A stretch of 35,199 nt of DNA from DAOUBA01 sp034432855 (GCA_034432855.1 DAOUBA010000055.1:1-35199), one strand, 5' to 3'. Positions 7,590 through 16,717 are shown, numbered from the stretch's first letter. Notes: a model not told the origin generated them from the letters alone. Made by a program: numbers and translations.

Positions 7590-9185
7590 CTACCGCTTAC
7601 CCCCCGTCAAGCGGCTCAGGCCATCGCGGGCAGCGGAACGGAGCAAATGCACCTCTTCGACCCGTAGTACCAACGCTAAAAGTCCATAGACCAGGACTCC
7701 GACCCCCCCGGCCCCGCCGACGAGTACGAGTTCTCCCCCCAGCCCTCCCGACACCACAGTCGCCAGCGCCCGGCTCACACCCCACACCACCGCCGCCATC
7801 ACCAGCGAGGCGAGCGTCGCCTTGAGGATGAGCCAGAGCACCCCGTGGCCGCTCAACCCGCCCAACCGTCGCCGCGCCAGCACCAGCATCGCCAGCGCGT
7901 GGGCGGTCAGTTTGAGAGAGTTGACCAGCACCAACAGCGGCAGGGTTAACACCCCCAGCCACCAGGGAACGAGTGCCATCACGACGTACAGAAGTGTCGT
8001 CCCCACGCCGACCAGGGCGGGGGTCAGTGTGTCCTTGCGAGCATAGAACGCGAAAATGAGTGGTTGATCCACGGCGGTGAACAGCAGGCCCAGGAGAGCG
8101 CAGCGCAGGGTCTCCGCCGTCGCCAACGTATCCGCCGCCGAAAACTGCCCGTGTTCCAGGATCAGGGCGACGATGGGATGGGCTAACACGTAGAGGCCGG
8201 CAGTCGCCGGAATAATCAGCGCCAGCGCCAGCCGCAGCCCCTGGGCCAGGGTTGCCCGAAAAGATGCCAGGTTCTCTCCGGCGGCCTGCCGTGAAAGCGT
8301 CGGCAGAATGGCGATGGAGACGGCAGTGACGACCAGTCCGAGGGGGAATTGGATGATCTGGGCCGCGTAATCCATCCAGGAGATAGCCGGATCGCTGATG
8401 TGGGAAGCCAGACGGTAACTGAGCAACTCGGCCAGTTTATCCACCACCAAACCGAGCAGGATCGGCAGGTAGAGCCTGCCGATGTGACGCAGCGCGGGAT
8501 GGTTGAGGTTGAAGGCGACACGCAACCGAACGTCCCGCAGCCCCGGCGCCTGAAGCGCGACCTGGAGCATGGTCCCCAACAGCATGCCGGCAGCCATGCT
8601 GTGCACCCCCCAGCGGTGCCCAAGAGCGAGCGCCATGACGACCATCGTAGCGTTGAACACGGCAGCGGTGAAGGCAGGAAAGGTGAATCGCTTGAGCGCG
8701 TAGAGCGCGCCAGAAAGGACGCTGGACAGGCTGAGAAAGACGATCGCCGGCAGGACCAGCCGCAAGAGATTGTTCGCCAACGCCTGGTACGAGGGCGAAA
8801 GCCCCCCGGCGATTAGGCGGATCACCAGCGGCGCCAGGGACTCTCCTACCAGGACGAACCCGCACAGGACCAGCAGGGTGACGCTGACAAGGACGCTGAG
8901 CAAGCGGCACAACTCGGCCCGGCGTTCGGGAGCCGTGTAATCGGACAGGACCGGCACCAGGGCCGAACTGACGATGCCCCCCACCAACAGATCGTAGATC
9001 ATGATGGGGATACGCATCGCGGCGTTCAGCGCGCTCACGTGCCCGCCTGCCCCGAAAAGGCCGGACTTGACCATCTCGCGGGCCAGCCCCAGCACGCGGC
9101 TGGCGACATTGCCCAGCGCGATGATGCCGGCCGCCTGCGCGACCTCCACGTCTTGTTTGAGCGTGAAACCCGATGTTTCTTCCAA
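7590..9185 (-). CDS. murJ: MurJ/MviN-type lipid flippase
   Basis: A 531-residue polytopic membrane protein of the MviN/MurJ branch of the MOP superfamily, which flips lipid II or related undecaprenyl-linked glycans across the cytoplasmic membrane. Family features include the N-terminal GNVASRVLGLAREM, RIPIMIYDLLVGG with SSALVPVLSDY, and the internal ISWMDYAAQIIQFPLGLV followed by ILPTLSRQAAG. About 14 hydrophobic segments fit. Start: TTG at 9185 preceded by AAGGGG. The gene lies downstream of polA on the same strand, 100 bases apart, with nested palindromes between. Assignment to lipid II versus another glycan cannot be settled from sequence alone. Confidence 0.88.
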   Translation of the reverse strand: MEETSGFTLKQDVEVAQAAGIIALGNVASRVLGLAREMVKSGLFGAGGHVSALNAAMRIPIMIYDLLVGGIVSSALVPVLSDYTAPERRAELCRLLSVLVSVTLLVLCGFVLVGESLAPLVIRLIAGGLSPSYQALANNLLRLVLPAIVFLSLSSVLSGALYALKRFTFPAFTAAVFNATMVVMALALGHRWGVHSMAAGMLLGTMLQVALQAPGLRDVRLRVAFNLNHPALRHIGRLYLPILLGLVVDKLAELLSYRLASHISDPAISWMDYAAQIIQFPLGLVVTAVSIAILPTLSRQAAGENLASFRATLAQGLRLALALIIPATAGLYVLAHPIVALILEHGQFSAADTLATAETLRCALLGLLFTAVDQPLIFAFYARKDTLTPALVGVGTTLLYVVMALVPWWLGVLTLPLLVLVNSLKLTAHALAMLVLARRRLGGLSGHGVLWLILKATLASLVMAAVVWGVSRALATVVSGGLGGELVLVGGAGGVGVLVYGLLALVLRVEEVHLLRSAARDGLSRLTGGKR

Positions 9186-9215
9186 ATCGCCCCTTGTCGC
9201 CGTTCGCCCGGTTCT

Positions 9216-9286
9216 CAGGAGGGCGTCTCTGACACCGATTTCGGGCTCTGGAGAGCCCTCCTGTACGAGGCGTCTCTGACGCCGAT
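9216..9286. repeat. nested intergenic palindromes between polA and murJ
   Basis: Two near-identical 18-mers, GGCGTCTCTGACACCGAT (9222-9239) and GGCGTCTCTGACGCCGAT (9269-9286), flank a short hairpin GGGCTCT/AGAGCCC (9243-9258). An outer inverted repeat CAGGAGGGC (9216-9224) and GCCCTCCTG (9255-9263) encloses the hairpin. The second 18-mer reaches the first base of the polA stop codon. Confidence 0.75.
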
Positions 9287-12042
9287 CAATCTTTTTCCCA
9301 CGTCGGCCCTACCGTGAGATCGGCTTTGAGCGGCGCCTTGAGGTCGAAGGCGTGCTCCATCACCTGGCGCATCAAGGGCGCCACCGCATCCACCTCCTCA
9401 TCCGGCGCTTCCACCACCAGTTCGTCGTGCACTTGCAGGATCATCCGCGCCCGGGAACCCTGCTCGCCAAGCATCCGGTGCAGGCGGATCATGGCGATCT
9501 TGATAATGTCGGCGGCGCTGCCCTGAATGGGGGCATTGATTGCCATCCGTTCGGCGGCCAGGCGCACGTTGTGGTCGGCGTGGCTACCCGGCAAGAGTTC
9601 GGGGAAGTAGCGCCGCCGCCCCAACAGCGTCTCCACGTAACCCTGCCGCGTGGCGAGTGCCTTGGTCGTGTCAATGTACTCACGCACACGAGGGAAACGT
9701 TCAAAGTAGGTCTTGATAAAGTTCTCGGCCTCGCCCTGCGTCAGCCCGGTGGTCTGCGCCAGTCCGTAGGCGGTCTGGCCATAAGCCAGTCCGAAATTCA
9801 CGGCCTTTGCCACGCGGCGCATTTCGGGCGTGACCTGCGCCAGGGGCACGCCAAAGATGGCGGCAGCGGTAGTGGCGTGAATGTCCTCGCCGCGCGCAAA
9901 CGCTCCCAGCAGCCCTTCGTCGCCGGAGACATGGGCCATAATGCGGAGTTCGACCTGCGAATAGTCGGCAGAGATCAACTGCCACCCCGGTTCGGCCACG
10001 AACGCCCTCCGCACCTGTCGCCCCAATTCCGTGCGGATGGGGATGTTTTGTAGATTTGGCTCTGACGAACTCAGTCTGCCAGTGACCGTGCCGGTCTGGT
10101 TATACGAGGTGTGCAACCGCCCGGTGCGCGGATTGACCAGTTTGGGCAGCGCGTCCACATAGGTGGATTTCAACTTCGCCAGTTCACGCTGCTCCAGGAT
10201 CACCTCAATCACCGGATGCTTGCCGCGCAGCCGTTCCAGCACGTCCGCCGACGTCGAGAAATGGCCCGACTGCGTCTTGCGCAAGCCCTGCACAGGCAGG
10301 CCCAACTTTTTGAACAATGCATCCGAAAGCTGCTGGGTCGAGTTGACGTTGAAGGGATAACCCACCATCTCCTGGATGCGCGCTTCGAGTTCCCTCAGGC
10401 GCTCGGCCAGTTCCTTCGACATCTGCTCCAGAAACGGGACGTCCAGACGCACGCCGGCCATCTCCATCGCGGCCAGCACCGGCACCAGTGGCATCTCGAT
10501 CTCGGTAAACAGAGGCCACAATTGCTTCTCTCGCAATTCCGCTTCCAGTACAGTGACCAGCCGGTGCGTCATATCCACGTCCGCACAGGCATAGGGGGTC
10601 ACCTGCGCCACCGGCACCTGACGCATGGTGATCTGCTGTTTGCCCTGGCCGATCAGGCTGGCGATTGGGGTCATATCTTGTTTCAACCGCGCCCAGGCCA
10701 ACGCCTTCAGGCCCAGGTTTTTCGAGGCGGGATTGGCGAGCCATTCGGCGATCATCGTGTCGAAAGCCAACCCTGTGACACGTGCACCAGCCCGTTCCAG
10801 CACTGCCAGATCATACTTGAGGTTATGACCGTACTTGGGTTTGGCTGGATCGCCCAGGAGCGACGCCAGGGCCTCGAGCACACGCTCAGGCACCAAGTGG
10901 GGATCGCCAGGAGGAGCGGCAAGCGGGATATAGTACCCGCGTCCGGCCTCGTCGGTGAAGGCCAGGCCCACGAGTTCCGCCTGCATCGGGTCGGTGTGGG
11001 TGGTCTCGGTGTCGAGCGTGAAAGCCGGGGCGCGTTCCAGCCGCGCGATCAACTCGCGTAGCGCCTGTTCGTCGCCGATGGTTTGATAATCGGCGGCAGG
11101 CGTGGGGGGAGAGGGTATGGCAGCCGGAGCGGCCTCGAACAGGCTGAGTTGCTGGGGTCCGTAGGGCGGGATGCCCTCCTGCCCCGGCAGCTTCTCGACC
11201 AGCGAGCGGAACTCTAACTCGCGGAAGAGGTCCATTACCCGTGCGCGGTCGTAGGGGCGCACGCGGCAGGCCTCGAGGTCGAGGCGCACCGGAGCATCGC
11301 GCACGATAGTCGCCAGCCGCTTGCTCAGGAAGGCCGACTCACGCCCGGCGACGAGTTTGTCGCGGAAGCGCAGCGGGATTTCATCCAGGTGCTCGTAGAT
11401 GCCCTCGAGCGAACTGTATTGCTGCAAGAGGCTGACGGCGGTCTTTTCACCGACGCCGGGCACGCCGGGGATGTTATCCGACTTGTCGCCGACCAGCGCC
11501 TTGTAATCCACCAACTGCGCCGGATCGAGGCCATACCGCTCGCGCACGCCCGCCGGGTCGTAGGTCACGGTGTCGGAAAAGCGCCAGCGCGAAGTGAGCA
11601 CGCGGGTGTGCTCGTCCACCAGTTGCAGAATGTCTGTATCGCCGGTGACGATGAGCGTCTCGACGCCCTGCTCTTCTGCCTGGCGAGCGAGCGTCCCCAG
11701 AAGATCATCGGCCTCGTAGCCCTCCCGCTCGAAGACGGGAATACTGAGTGCCTCGACCACCCGGCGGATGCGGTCCATCTGCACGCGCATCTCGTCGGCC
11801 ATCTCGGCGCGGTTCGCCTTATAGTCGGGGTAGACCTCCTCGCGGAAGGTATACCCCTTGTCGAAGGTCACGGCGATGTGGGTCGGCTTCTCGTCGCGGA
11901 GGACGTTCAAGAGCATCGAGGTAAAGCCATAGACGGCGTTGGTCAACTCGCCGTGCGTCGTCTTCATGTCGGCAGGCAGGGCGTGAAAGGCACGGTGAGC
12001 CAACGCATGGCCGTCAATGAGGACAAGTCTGGGCTTGGACAT
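9286..12042 (-). CDS. polA: DNA polymerase I
   Basis: About 918 residues, the full three-domain length. The N-terminal 5'-3' exonuclease/flap domain starts MSKPRLVLIDGHALAHRAF and includes YEADDLLGTLA and GDKSDNIPGVPGVGEKTA. The middle 3'-5' exonuclease keeps its acidic residues: FTLDTETTH, YGHNLKYDLAVL and YACADVDMTH. Proofreading is therefore probably active. The polymerase domain has motif A SADYSQVELRIMAH, motif B RRVAKAVNFGLAYG and motif C LQVHDELVVEAP. The ATG at 12042 is chosen because GGAGAG lies 8 bases upstream; an in-frame start 45 bases earlier lacks this. Roles: gap filling, Okazaki primer removal and repair. A promoter is visible at 12139-12167. Confidence 0.97.
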   Translation of the reverse strand: MSKPRLVLIDGHALAHRAFHALPADMKTTHGELTNAVYGFTSMLLNVLRDEKPTHIAVTFDKGYTFREEVYPDYKANRAEMADEMRVQMDRIRRVVEALSIPVFEREGYEADDLLGTLARQAEEQGVETLIVTGDTDILQLVDEHTRVLTSRWRFSDTVTYDPAGVRERYGLDPAQLVDYKALVGDKSDNIPGVPGVGEKTAVSLLQQYSSLEGIYEHLDEIPLRFRDKLVAGRESAFLSKRLATIVRDAPVRLDLEACRVRPYDRARVMDLFRELEFRSLVEKLPGQEGIPPYGPQQLSLFEAAPAAIPSPPTPAADYQTIGDEQALRELIARLERAPAFTLDTETTHTDPMQAELVGLAFTDEAGRGYYIPLAAPPGDPHLVPERVLEALASLLGDPAKPKYGHNLKYDLAVLERAGARVTGLAFDTMIAEWLANPASKNLGLKALAWARLKQDMTPIASLIGQGKQQITMRQVPVAQVTPYACADVDMTHRLVTVLEAELREKQLWPLFTEIEMPLVPVLAAMEMAGVRLDVPFLEQMSKELAERLRELEARIQEMVGYPFNVNSTQQLSDALFKKLGLPVQGLRKTQSGHFSTSADVLERLRGKHPVIEVILEQRELAKLKSTYVDALPKLVNPRTGRLHTSYNQTGTVTGRLSSSEPNLQNIPIRTELGRQVRRAFVAEPGWQLISADYSQVELRIMAHVSGDEGLLGAFARGEDIHATTAAAIFGVPLAQVTPEMRRVAKAVNFGLAYGQTAYGLAQTTGLTQGEAENFIKTYFERFPRVREYIDTTKALATRQGYVETLLGRRRYFPELLPGSHADHNVRLAAERMAINAPIQGSAADIIKIAMIRLHRMLGEQGSRARMILQVHDELVVEAPDEEVDAVAPLMRQVMEHAFDLKAPLKADLTVGPTWEKD

Positions 12043-12138
12043 ATCGCTCTCTCCGGTAAAGGGATAGGATTCGTCTCTCCAGTTCAACTGATCGGGGTAT
12101 CTGCTGCCTCTTTGACACGCAGAGCGACAGCCTGCTAC

Positions 12139-12167
12139 ATTCTACCGGGGACGGGTGGAAAAGTCAA
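12139..12167 (-). promoter_or_regulatory. promoter of polA
   Basis: On the minus strand TTGACT (12167-12162), a 17-bp spacer and TAGAAT (12144-12139). The predicted start site lies about 90 bases upstream of the polA ATG. Confidence 0.75.
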
Positions 12168-12340
12168 TCGGCTTGCACTATGGACGGCACTACTCGAGTA
12201 TAGATTGCCCGCGAAAAACTATCGCGCCTGAGATTTTGAAGCACCCTCGCCGTGCGCTTTCGCCCGGCGGCTGCCGGGCAATATTGTTCGACTCGGACAA
12301 ACCTGCCTCAGAATTGAAATGCCCCCCAATCCCACGTTCC
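12168..12340. other. non-coding gap between divergent polA and lepB promoters
   Basis: I see no gene here. The only structure is a perfect 7-bp stem with a 4-base loop, GCCCGGC (12262-12268) and GCCGGGC (12273-12279), without a T tract on either strand. Confidence 0.5.
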
Positions 12341-12369
12341 TTGCCTCTCTCCCGTACATGTACTATAAT
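12341..12369 (+). promoter_or_regulatory. promoter of the lepB operon
   Basis: TTGCCT (12341-12346), a 17-bp spacer and a consensus TATAAT (12364-12369). The predicted start site near 12376 leaves a leader of about 27 bases before lepB. Confidence 0.8.
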
Positions 12370-12402
12370 GCAGTGTGACTCGTTCGACCACGAGAGGAAA
12401 AC

Positions 12403-13014
12403 TTGGAAGAACCGGAACTGCAACCCGAGCCTATCCATCCCACAGAGGAACACGTCTCTCTCGCCCAAGCCTTTGGCGGCCACTCCTTGCTGCGCGAGAT
12501 CGTGGAAACTGTCCTCCTTGCGGTCATCCTCTTCCTGATCGTCAACTTCACCACGGGGCGCTTCGAAGTGCGCGGCTACAGCATGGAGCCGACGCTGTAC
12601 GACGGGCAGTATCTGATCGTCAGCAAAGTGATCTACCGCATTCACCCGCCGGAACGAGGAGACATCATCGTCTTCCACCCACCCAACGGCGACAGCGACG
12701 ACTACATCAAGCGCGTCGTCGGGCTGCCGGGGGAGACGGTAGAGGTCCGCGATGGAGCGACCTGGATTGACGGCGTTCCGCTCGAAGAGCCATACATGGT
12801 CTCTTCGGGGGGCAGTTCTGGCCCGCGGACGCTGGGGGAAGGGCAATACTTCGTCCTGGGTGACAATCGCGCCAATTCCAGCGATTCGCGCAGTTGGGGC
12901 ATACTCCCACAGGAAGACATCATCGGTAAGGCCTGGCTGTGCTACTGGCCGCCGGAGAAGTGGGGGCTGGTGAAGCACCACCGATTCCCGGAAAGCGGGG
13001 AACAGGGAGATTAG
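12403..13014 (+). CDS. lepB: signal peptidase I
   Basis: A membrane-bound Ser/Lys protease that removes signal peptides from exported proteins. The 203-residue protein has one N-terminal membrane helix (about 33-50), box B GYSMEPTL with the nucleophile Ser60, box D DDYIKRVVGLPGE with the general base Lys103, and box E GDNRANSSDSRSWG. Start: TTG at 12403 with AGAGGA just upstream; no ATG precedes the membrane helix. It heads a plus-strand cluster with its own promoter and is followed after 42 bases by the duplicated-domain gene. The short size and single anchor are typical of Gram-positive and Chloroflexota enzymes. Confidence 0.95.
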   Translation: MEEPELQPEPIHPTEEHVSLAQAFGGHSLLREIVETVLLAVILFLIVNFTTGRFEVRGYSMEPTLYDGQYLIVSKVIYRIHPPERGDIIVFHPPNGDSDDYIKRVVGLPGETVEVRDGATWIDGVPLEEPYMVSSGGSSGPRTLGEGQYFVLGDNRANSSDSRSWGILPQEDIIGKAWLCYWPPEKWGLVKHHRFPESGEQGD

Positions 13015-13056
13015 CGCAAAAACGGGTGAGACAGCCGCTTGCCTGAAAGGAGTCCC

Positions 13057-13590
13057 ATGCAGGAGCAGCCAATTTCCGCCAAATGGTTGGTCGCCGACTT
13101 TTTTACCCATAGTTACCGCATCTCCGGTCGCATCAACGTGCGCTCCAAGAAACTGGCCGATCAACTCAATGACCATACTACGTCCTTCGTGCTGATTGAC
13201 GACGCCTACGTATCCAATAGCCAGCATCCTGCGGACATCGCCGCCAGCCACGCCAGCGCGATCCTCTACAAGCGCAACATCGTTGCCGCCATTGTCCCGC
13301 GCCAGGAAGATGGGTTGCCGCGAGAGCACACCTACGGTAGTTACTTCGGCGTCTACTTGTGCAAGGTCTTTCTCACCATCCCATTCTTCGAGATCGAAGG
13401 CTATCTGCGATTGTCGGGCAAGTTGGATTTGCGTACAGTGCTCACGACCGGGACAGATGATTTTATCACCATCCTGGACGGCCAGATGAGATCGGCCATC
13501 CGCCCAGAGATCACCTTTACCGGCGGTGCAGTACTGGTCAGAAAGGAGCACATTGGCGTCTTCTGGGTGCAGGAAGAGGAGGGACAGTGA
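13057..13590 (+). CDS. conserved-looking protein of two similar halves (DUF6812-like)
   Basis: 177 residues with no signal peptide and no membrane helix. Two halves align by eye. YRISGRINVR and later VLIDDAYV and AILYKRNIVAAIV in the first half correspond to YLRLSGKLDLR, ITILDGQM and AVLVRKEHIGVFWV in the second. Each looks like a small beta domain. The pattern recalls DUF6812 proteins, but that is an uncertain recollection and the function is unknown. Start: ATG with AGGAG about 7 bases upstream. The next gene starts 3 bases after its stop, so it likely works with the REC-TadZ protein. Soluble cytoplasmic location is inferred. Confidence 0.75.
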   Translation: MQEQPISAKWLVADFFTHSYRISGRINVRSKKLADQLNDHTTSFVLIDDAYVSNSQHPADIAASHASAILYKRNIVAAIVPRQEDGLPREHTYGSYFGVYLCKVFLTIPFFEIEGYLRLSGKLDLRTVLTTGTDDFITILDGQMRSAIRPEITFTGGAVLVRKEHIGVFWVQEEEGQ

Positions 13591-13593
13591 GAC

Positions 13594-14694
13594 GTGGCAA
13601 AGATACTGGTCATTGACGACGATGCCGAGTTCCTGGAGATGATGCGCCTGCTGCTGGAACGCAGCGGACATCAACCCCTGCTCAGCGCCGACGCCCTGGA
13701 TGGACTGTCCAAGGCTCTGATCGAGCCGCCGGATTTGGCGATCATTGACGTGATGATGCCTGGCGTCACTGGCTACGAAATCTGTCGGCAACTGCGTACC
13801 AGCCCGCCGACGGCCTCCATCCCGATCATCATCCTCACGGCACGTGGCCAACCCGTTGACCGCCAGGCCGCGTTGGATGCCGGCGCCAACGAGTTCATCA
13901 CCAAGCCGGTGACGATGATGGACTTGCGCGACCGCATCAACGAACTGCTTGCCAGACGTGCACCGGTCAGGAAACAACCGCTGTTCAAAGGCGTGATCGC
14001 CCTCATGAGCCTGCGCGGCGGCAGCGGCGTCACCACGCTGGCGGTCAACCTGGCAGCGGCACTGGCTCAGGCCGGTGGAGAAGCCTGCCTGGTGGATCTC
14101 TGCCGGTCGTCAGGACACGTGGCGCTACAACTGGGCTTGCGTCCTGAGCCCAACTGGCTGGGTCTCGTCCGGGCCGACAACCTGAACGTAGAGACCGTCG
14201 AGGCCCATCTGCTGCAACACGGCTGTGGACTGCGCGTGCTGGCATCGCCGGTTCTTCCCGTCGTGGGAGCGGGATTGTCGCGCGCGACCACGCAGGCAAC
14301 GCTCAAGAGCCTCCAACAGCGCTTCCCCATCGTCGTCGTGGATATGCCGTCCATGCTGGATGATGCGGCGATCGCCGCACTCGAGGTAGCCACACTCGCC
14401 TTGCTGGTAGTCACTGCCGAAGCCCCCTCGATCCAGACCGCCGTCGGCACACTGCGCGCGCTCCAGGGAGCAGCCGCTTTCCAGATCGCCCTCAACCAGG
14501 TGGTGCCGGGTGAACAGCCGCCAGCCGCCGCGCTCGAACGCGCGCTGAAACGCCCGGTGTGGGCGACCATCCCGTTCGACCCGGCGCAGGCCCAGGCGCT
14601 GGTCCGTGGGATGCCGCTCGTCCTTCAAAGCCCCGCTTCACCGCTTGCACAGGCGGTGCAAGAAGTGACAAAGAGACTGGGGGAGCAAAAATGA
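13594..14694 (+). CDS. response-regulator receiver fused to CpaE/TadZ-like ATPase
   Basis: A 366-residue two-domain protein. Residues 1-120 form a CheY-like receiver with acidic pocket Asp8-10, phospho-acceptor Asp52 (LAIIDVMMPG), Thr83 and Lys105. Residues ~133-366 form a MinD/ParA-like domain. Its Walker A region reads LRGGSGVTTLAVNLA (142-149 core): the signature lysine is Arg142 and the P-loop lysine is Val147, as in the degenerate P-loops of TadZ/CpaE proteins. VVVDMPSMLDD is the Walker B region. TadZ/CpaE proteins position pilus and secretion assemblies at cell poles; no tad pilus genes are visible here. Start: GTG at 13594. Its stop overlaps the ATG of the metalloprotease gene by four bases. 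Confidence 0.88.
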   Translation: MAKILVIDDDAEFLEMMRLLLERSGHQPLLSADALDGLSKALIEPPDLAIIDVMMPGVTGYEICRQLRTSPPTASIPIIILTARGQPVDRQAALDAGANEFITKPVTMMDLRDRINELLARRAPVRKQPLFKGVIALMSLRGGSGVTTLAVNLAAALAQAGGEACLVDLCRSSGHVALQLGLRPEPNWLGLVRADNLNVETVEAHLLQHGCGLRVLASPVLPVVGAGLSRATTQATLKSLQQRFPIVVVDMPSMLDDAAIAALEVATLALLVVTAEAPSIQTAVGTLRALQGAAAFQIALNQVVPGEQPPAAALERALKRPVWATIPFDPAQAQALVRGMPLVLQSPASPLAQAVQEVTKRLGEQK

Positions 14695-16649
14695 ACCGAA
14701 CGATCGCTGCAATCATCACTGCGTTGACCCTGCTGATCGCAGCCTCCTGTTGTTGCTGTGGAGATGCCGACTGGGAAAAGTTCTTCCAACTCTTCACGCC
14801 CACTCCCGAAGCCACTCCCGCCATCACGCGCGAGCCTGCCGGCGATGCCGGAGCCGAAACAGAACGGCTGCTGGCAACGACCGAAGTGCCGGTGCGCGAC
14901 CTGTACGACCTGGCAGTGCGGTTGCAAGGGCTGCCTCCCGATACACCGCGCAGCATAAACCCAACGGGTGCCCCGGATTATCCCATAGGCACCAGGCGGT
15001 TGTTCCACGCCTCCAATATGGATACCGACGAGGAGTTCGATCTGTACGCCACGCTGGTGTACAAGACCGAGCACGTATATATGTGGATCGAGGACGGGGT
15101 ACAGTTCGACCAGGAAGACGTGGTCGCTGCAGCAGAGTTGTTCGAGGAGCACACCTACCCCACCAATCGTGAGTTCTTCAGTTCCGAATGGACCCCCGGC
15201 ATAGATAACGATCCGCGCCTTTCCATCCTTCACGCTCGCAATCTGGGCGACAACACCCTGGGCTATTTCTCCGGCCCTGATGGGTTCGTCTCCGCCGTGC
15301 GTCCTGACTCCAATGAGATGGAGATGTTCTACATCAGCATGGACAACATGACGATCAACAGCGAAGAATACCACAGCGTGCTGGCCCACGAGTTCCAGCA
15401 TATGATCCATTGGTACAACGACCGCAACGAAGACACGTGGTTGAACGAGGGATTCTCCGAACTGGCCGCGCCACTCAACGGCTTCGACACTAGCGGTCAC
15501 GAATACTCCTTCGCCTGGCAGCCCGACAACCAACTGAACGACATTGACTACGACGCTCCGGACTATAGCGCCAGTTACGGCGCTGCTTACCTGTTCACCG
15601 CTTACTTCCTTGATCGTTTCGGCTCCGAGGCCACCCAGGCGCTGGTCGCCGATCCCGAAAACGGCCTGGCCTCTGTAGATGCTGTCCTGGCCGAACTCGA
15701 TACCGAGATGACCCATGTGGATTTCTTCGCCGACTGGGTAGCCGCCAACATCCTGAACGACTGCTCCGTCGCCGACGGACGCTATTGCTACCGCGAGATT
15801 GATGCCCCTTCTCTCGACACCGACACGTCCTATTCCGCAGACGACTATCCCGTCTTTACCAACAGCACGGTACACCAATACGGTACCGATTACATCGAAG
15901 TGAATGGCAATCAGTCTCTCACTTTCCGCTTCACCGGCTCCACCCAGATCGGTCTGGTAGATACCACCGCCCACAGCGGGCGCTACTTCTGGTGGTCCAA
16001 CCGCGCCGACGACTCCGATATGACCCTTACCCGCGGCTTCGACCTCTCCGGCGTAAGCAACGCAACACTGGAGTATTGGACCTGGTACGACATCGAAGAG
16101 GACTGGGATTACGCCTACGTGGAAGTGAGCACCGATGGCGGCCAGACCTGGACGATCCTCCGGACCCCTTCTGGCACCGACAGCAACCCCAACAACAACT
16201 CCTATGGCTGGGGCTACACCGGCAAGAGCGGCAGCGGGAAAAGTGCACCACAGTGGATCCAAGAAAGCGCAGACCTCTCCCCGTATGCTGGACAGCCGGT
16301 ACTCGTGCGCTTCGAGTACATCACCGACGAAGCAGTCAACAAGCCCGGCTTCATCGTAGACGACGTCGCCATTCCCGAGATTGGCTACTTTGGCGACTTT
16401 GAAACAGGCGACGACGGCTGGGAGGCGGCAGGCTTTATCCGCCACGCCAACGTGCTGCCGCAACGCTGGCTGGTGCAGTTGATCCTGCAGGGCCGCGAGA
16501 CGACCGTCCAACGCCTGACGCTCAATGAGGACCAGACCGGTGAATGGACGATCCCACTCAACAACGATACCCGCCGTGCCATCGTGACCGTCTCCGCCCT
16601 GGCCCCGGTGACGACGGAGATGGCATCATACAGGTACGAGATTCGGTAG
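14691..16649 (+). CDS. secreted lipoprotein zinc metalloprotease
   Basis: 652 residues. The N terminus is a lipoprotein signal (ALTLLIAASC) with four consecutive cysteines, the first (Cys20) being the likely lipidation site. A Pro/Thr linker follows. The catalytic domain has LAHEFQHMIHW, with zinc ligands His233 and His237 and base Glu234, and a third ligand Glu253 in WLNEGFSELA. This resembles M6/M30-like secreted proteases. The C-terminal half (about 400-590) is rich in Trp/Asp with VEVSTDGGQTW and VRFEYITDEA, a jelly-roll module common in immune-inhibitor-A-like proteins. It starts inside the stop of the REC-TadZ gene (ATGA). LepB upstream does not process lipoproteins, so the link to lepB is positional only. 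Confidence 0.88.
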   Translation: MNRTIAAIITALTLLIAASCCCCGDADWEKFFQLFTPTPEATPAITREPAGDAGAETERLLATTEVPVRDLYDLAVRLQGLPPDTPRSINPTGAPDYPIGTRRLFHASNMDTDEEFDLYATLVYKTEHVYMWIEDGVQFDQEDVVAAAELFEEHTYPTNREFFSSEWTPGIDNDPRLSILHARNLGDNTLGYFSGPDGFVSAVRPDSNEMEMFYISMDNMTINSEEYHSVLAHEFQHMIHWYNDRNEDTWLNEGFSELAAPLNGFDTSGHEYSFAWQPDNQLNDIDYDAPDYSASYGAAYLFTAYFLDRFGSEATQALVADPENGLASVDAVLAELDTEMTHVDFFADWVAANILNDCSVADGRYCYREIDAPSLDTDTSYSADDYPVFTNSTVHQYGTDYIEVNGNQSLTFRFTGSTQIGLVDTTAHSGRYFWWSNRADDSDMTLTRGFDLSGVSNATLEYWTWYDIEEDWDYAYVEVSTDGGQTWTILRTPSGTDSNPNNNSYGWGYTGKSGSGKSAPQWIQESADLSPYAGQPVLVRFEYITDEAVNKPGFIVDDVAIPEIGYFGDFETGDDGWEAAGFIRHANVLPQRWLVQLILQGRETTVQRLTLNEDQTGEWTIPLNNDTRRAIVTVSALAPVTTEMASYRYEIR

Positions 16650-16702
16650 TGAACCGTAAGACGTGAAACGTAAGTTTACGTTTTACGCATCACGTTTCGA
16701 CG
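16650..16702. repeat. intergenic palindrome, copy 2 of ACGTTTTACGC family
   Basis: ACGTGAAACGTAA (16661-16673) and TTACGTTTTACGC (16676-16688) form a near-perfect hairpin separated by two bases. CATCACGTTTC follows. The 16-mer TTTACGTTTTACGCAT (16675-16690) is identical to 2881-2896. ACGCATCACGTTTC (16685-16698) is identical to 26375-26388. It starts right after the metalloprotease stop and ends just before the ribosome binding site of the cyclase gene. Confidence 0.8.
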
Positions 16703-16717
16703 CTTGAGGTAGTACAT

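Noticed and set aside
12262..12279. GC hairpin between polA and lepB as a terminator
   Set aside because: No T tract on either strand and both genes are transcribed away from it.
12190..13977. 595-codon minus-strand open frame
   Set aside because: It is antisense to lepB, the duplicated-domain gene and REC-TadZ, all of which have clear motifs and ribosome binding sites; composition is that of a high-GC shadow.
13594..14694. Lost Walker lysine in the REC-TadZ protein as evidence of a pseudogene
   Set aside because: TadZ/CpaE proteins commonly have degenerate P-loops, and the frame is intact and operonic.
14625..16511. 628-codon minus-strand open frame
   Set aside because: Antisense to the metalloprotease, whose HEFQH motif, lipobox and operon overlap are unambiguous.
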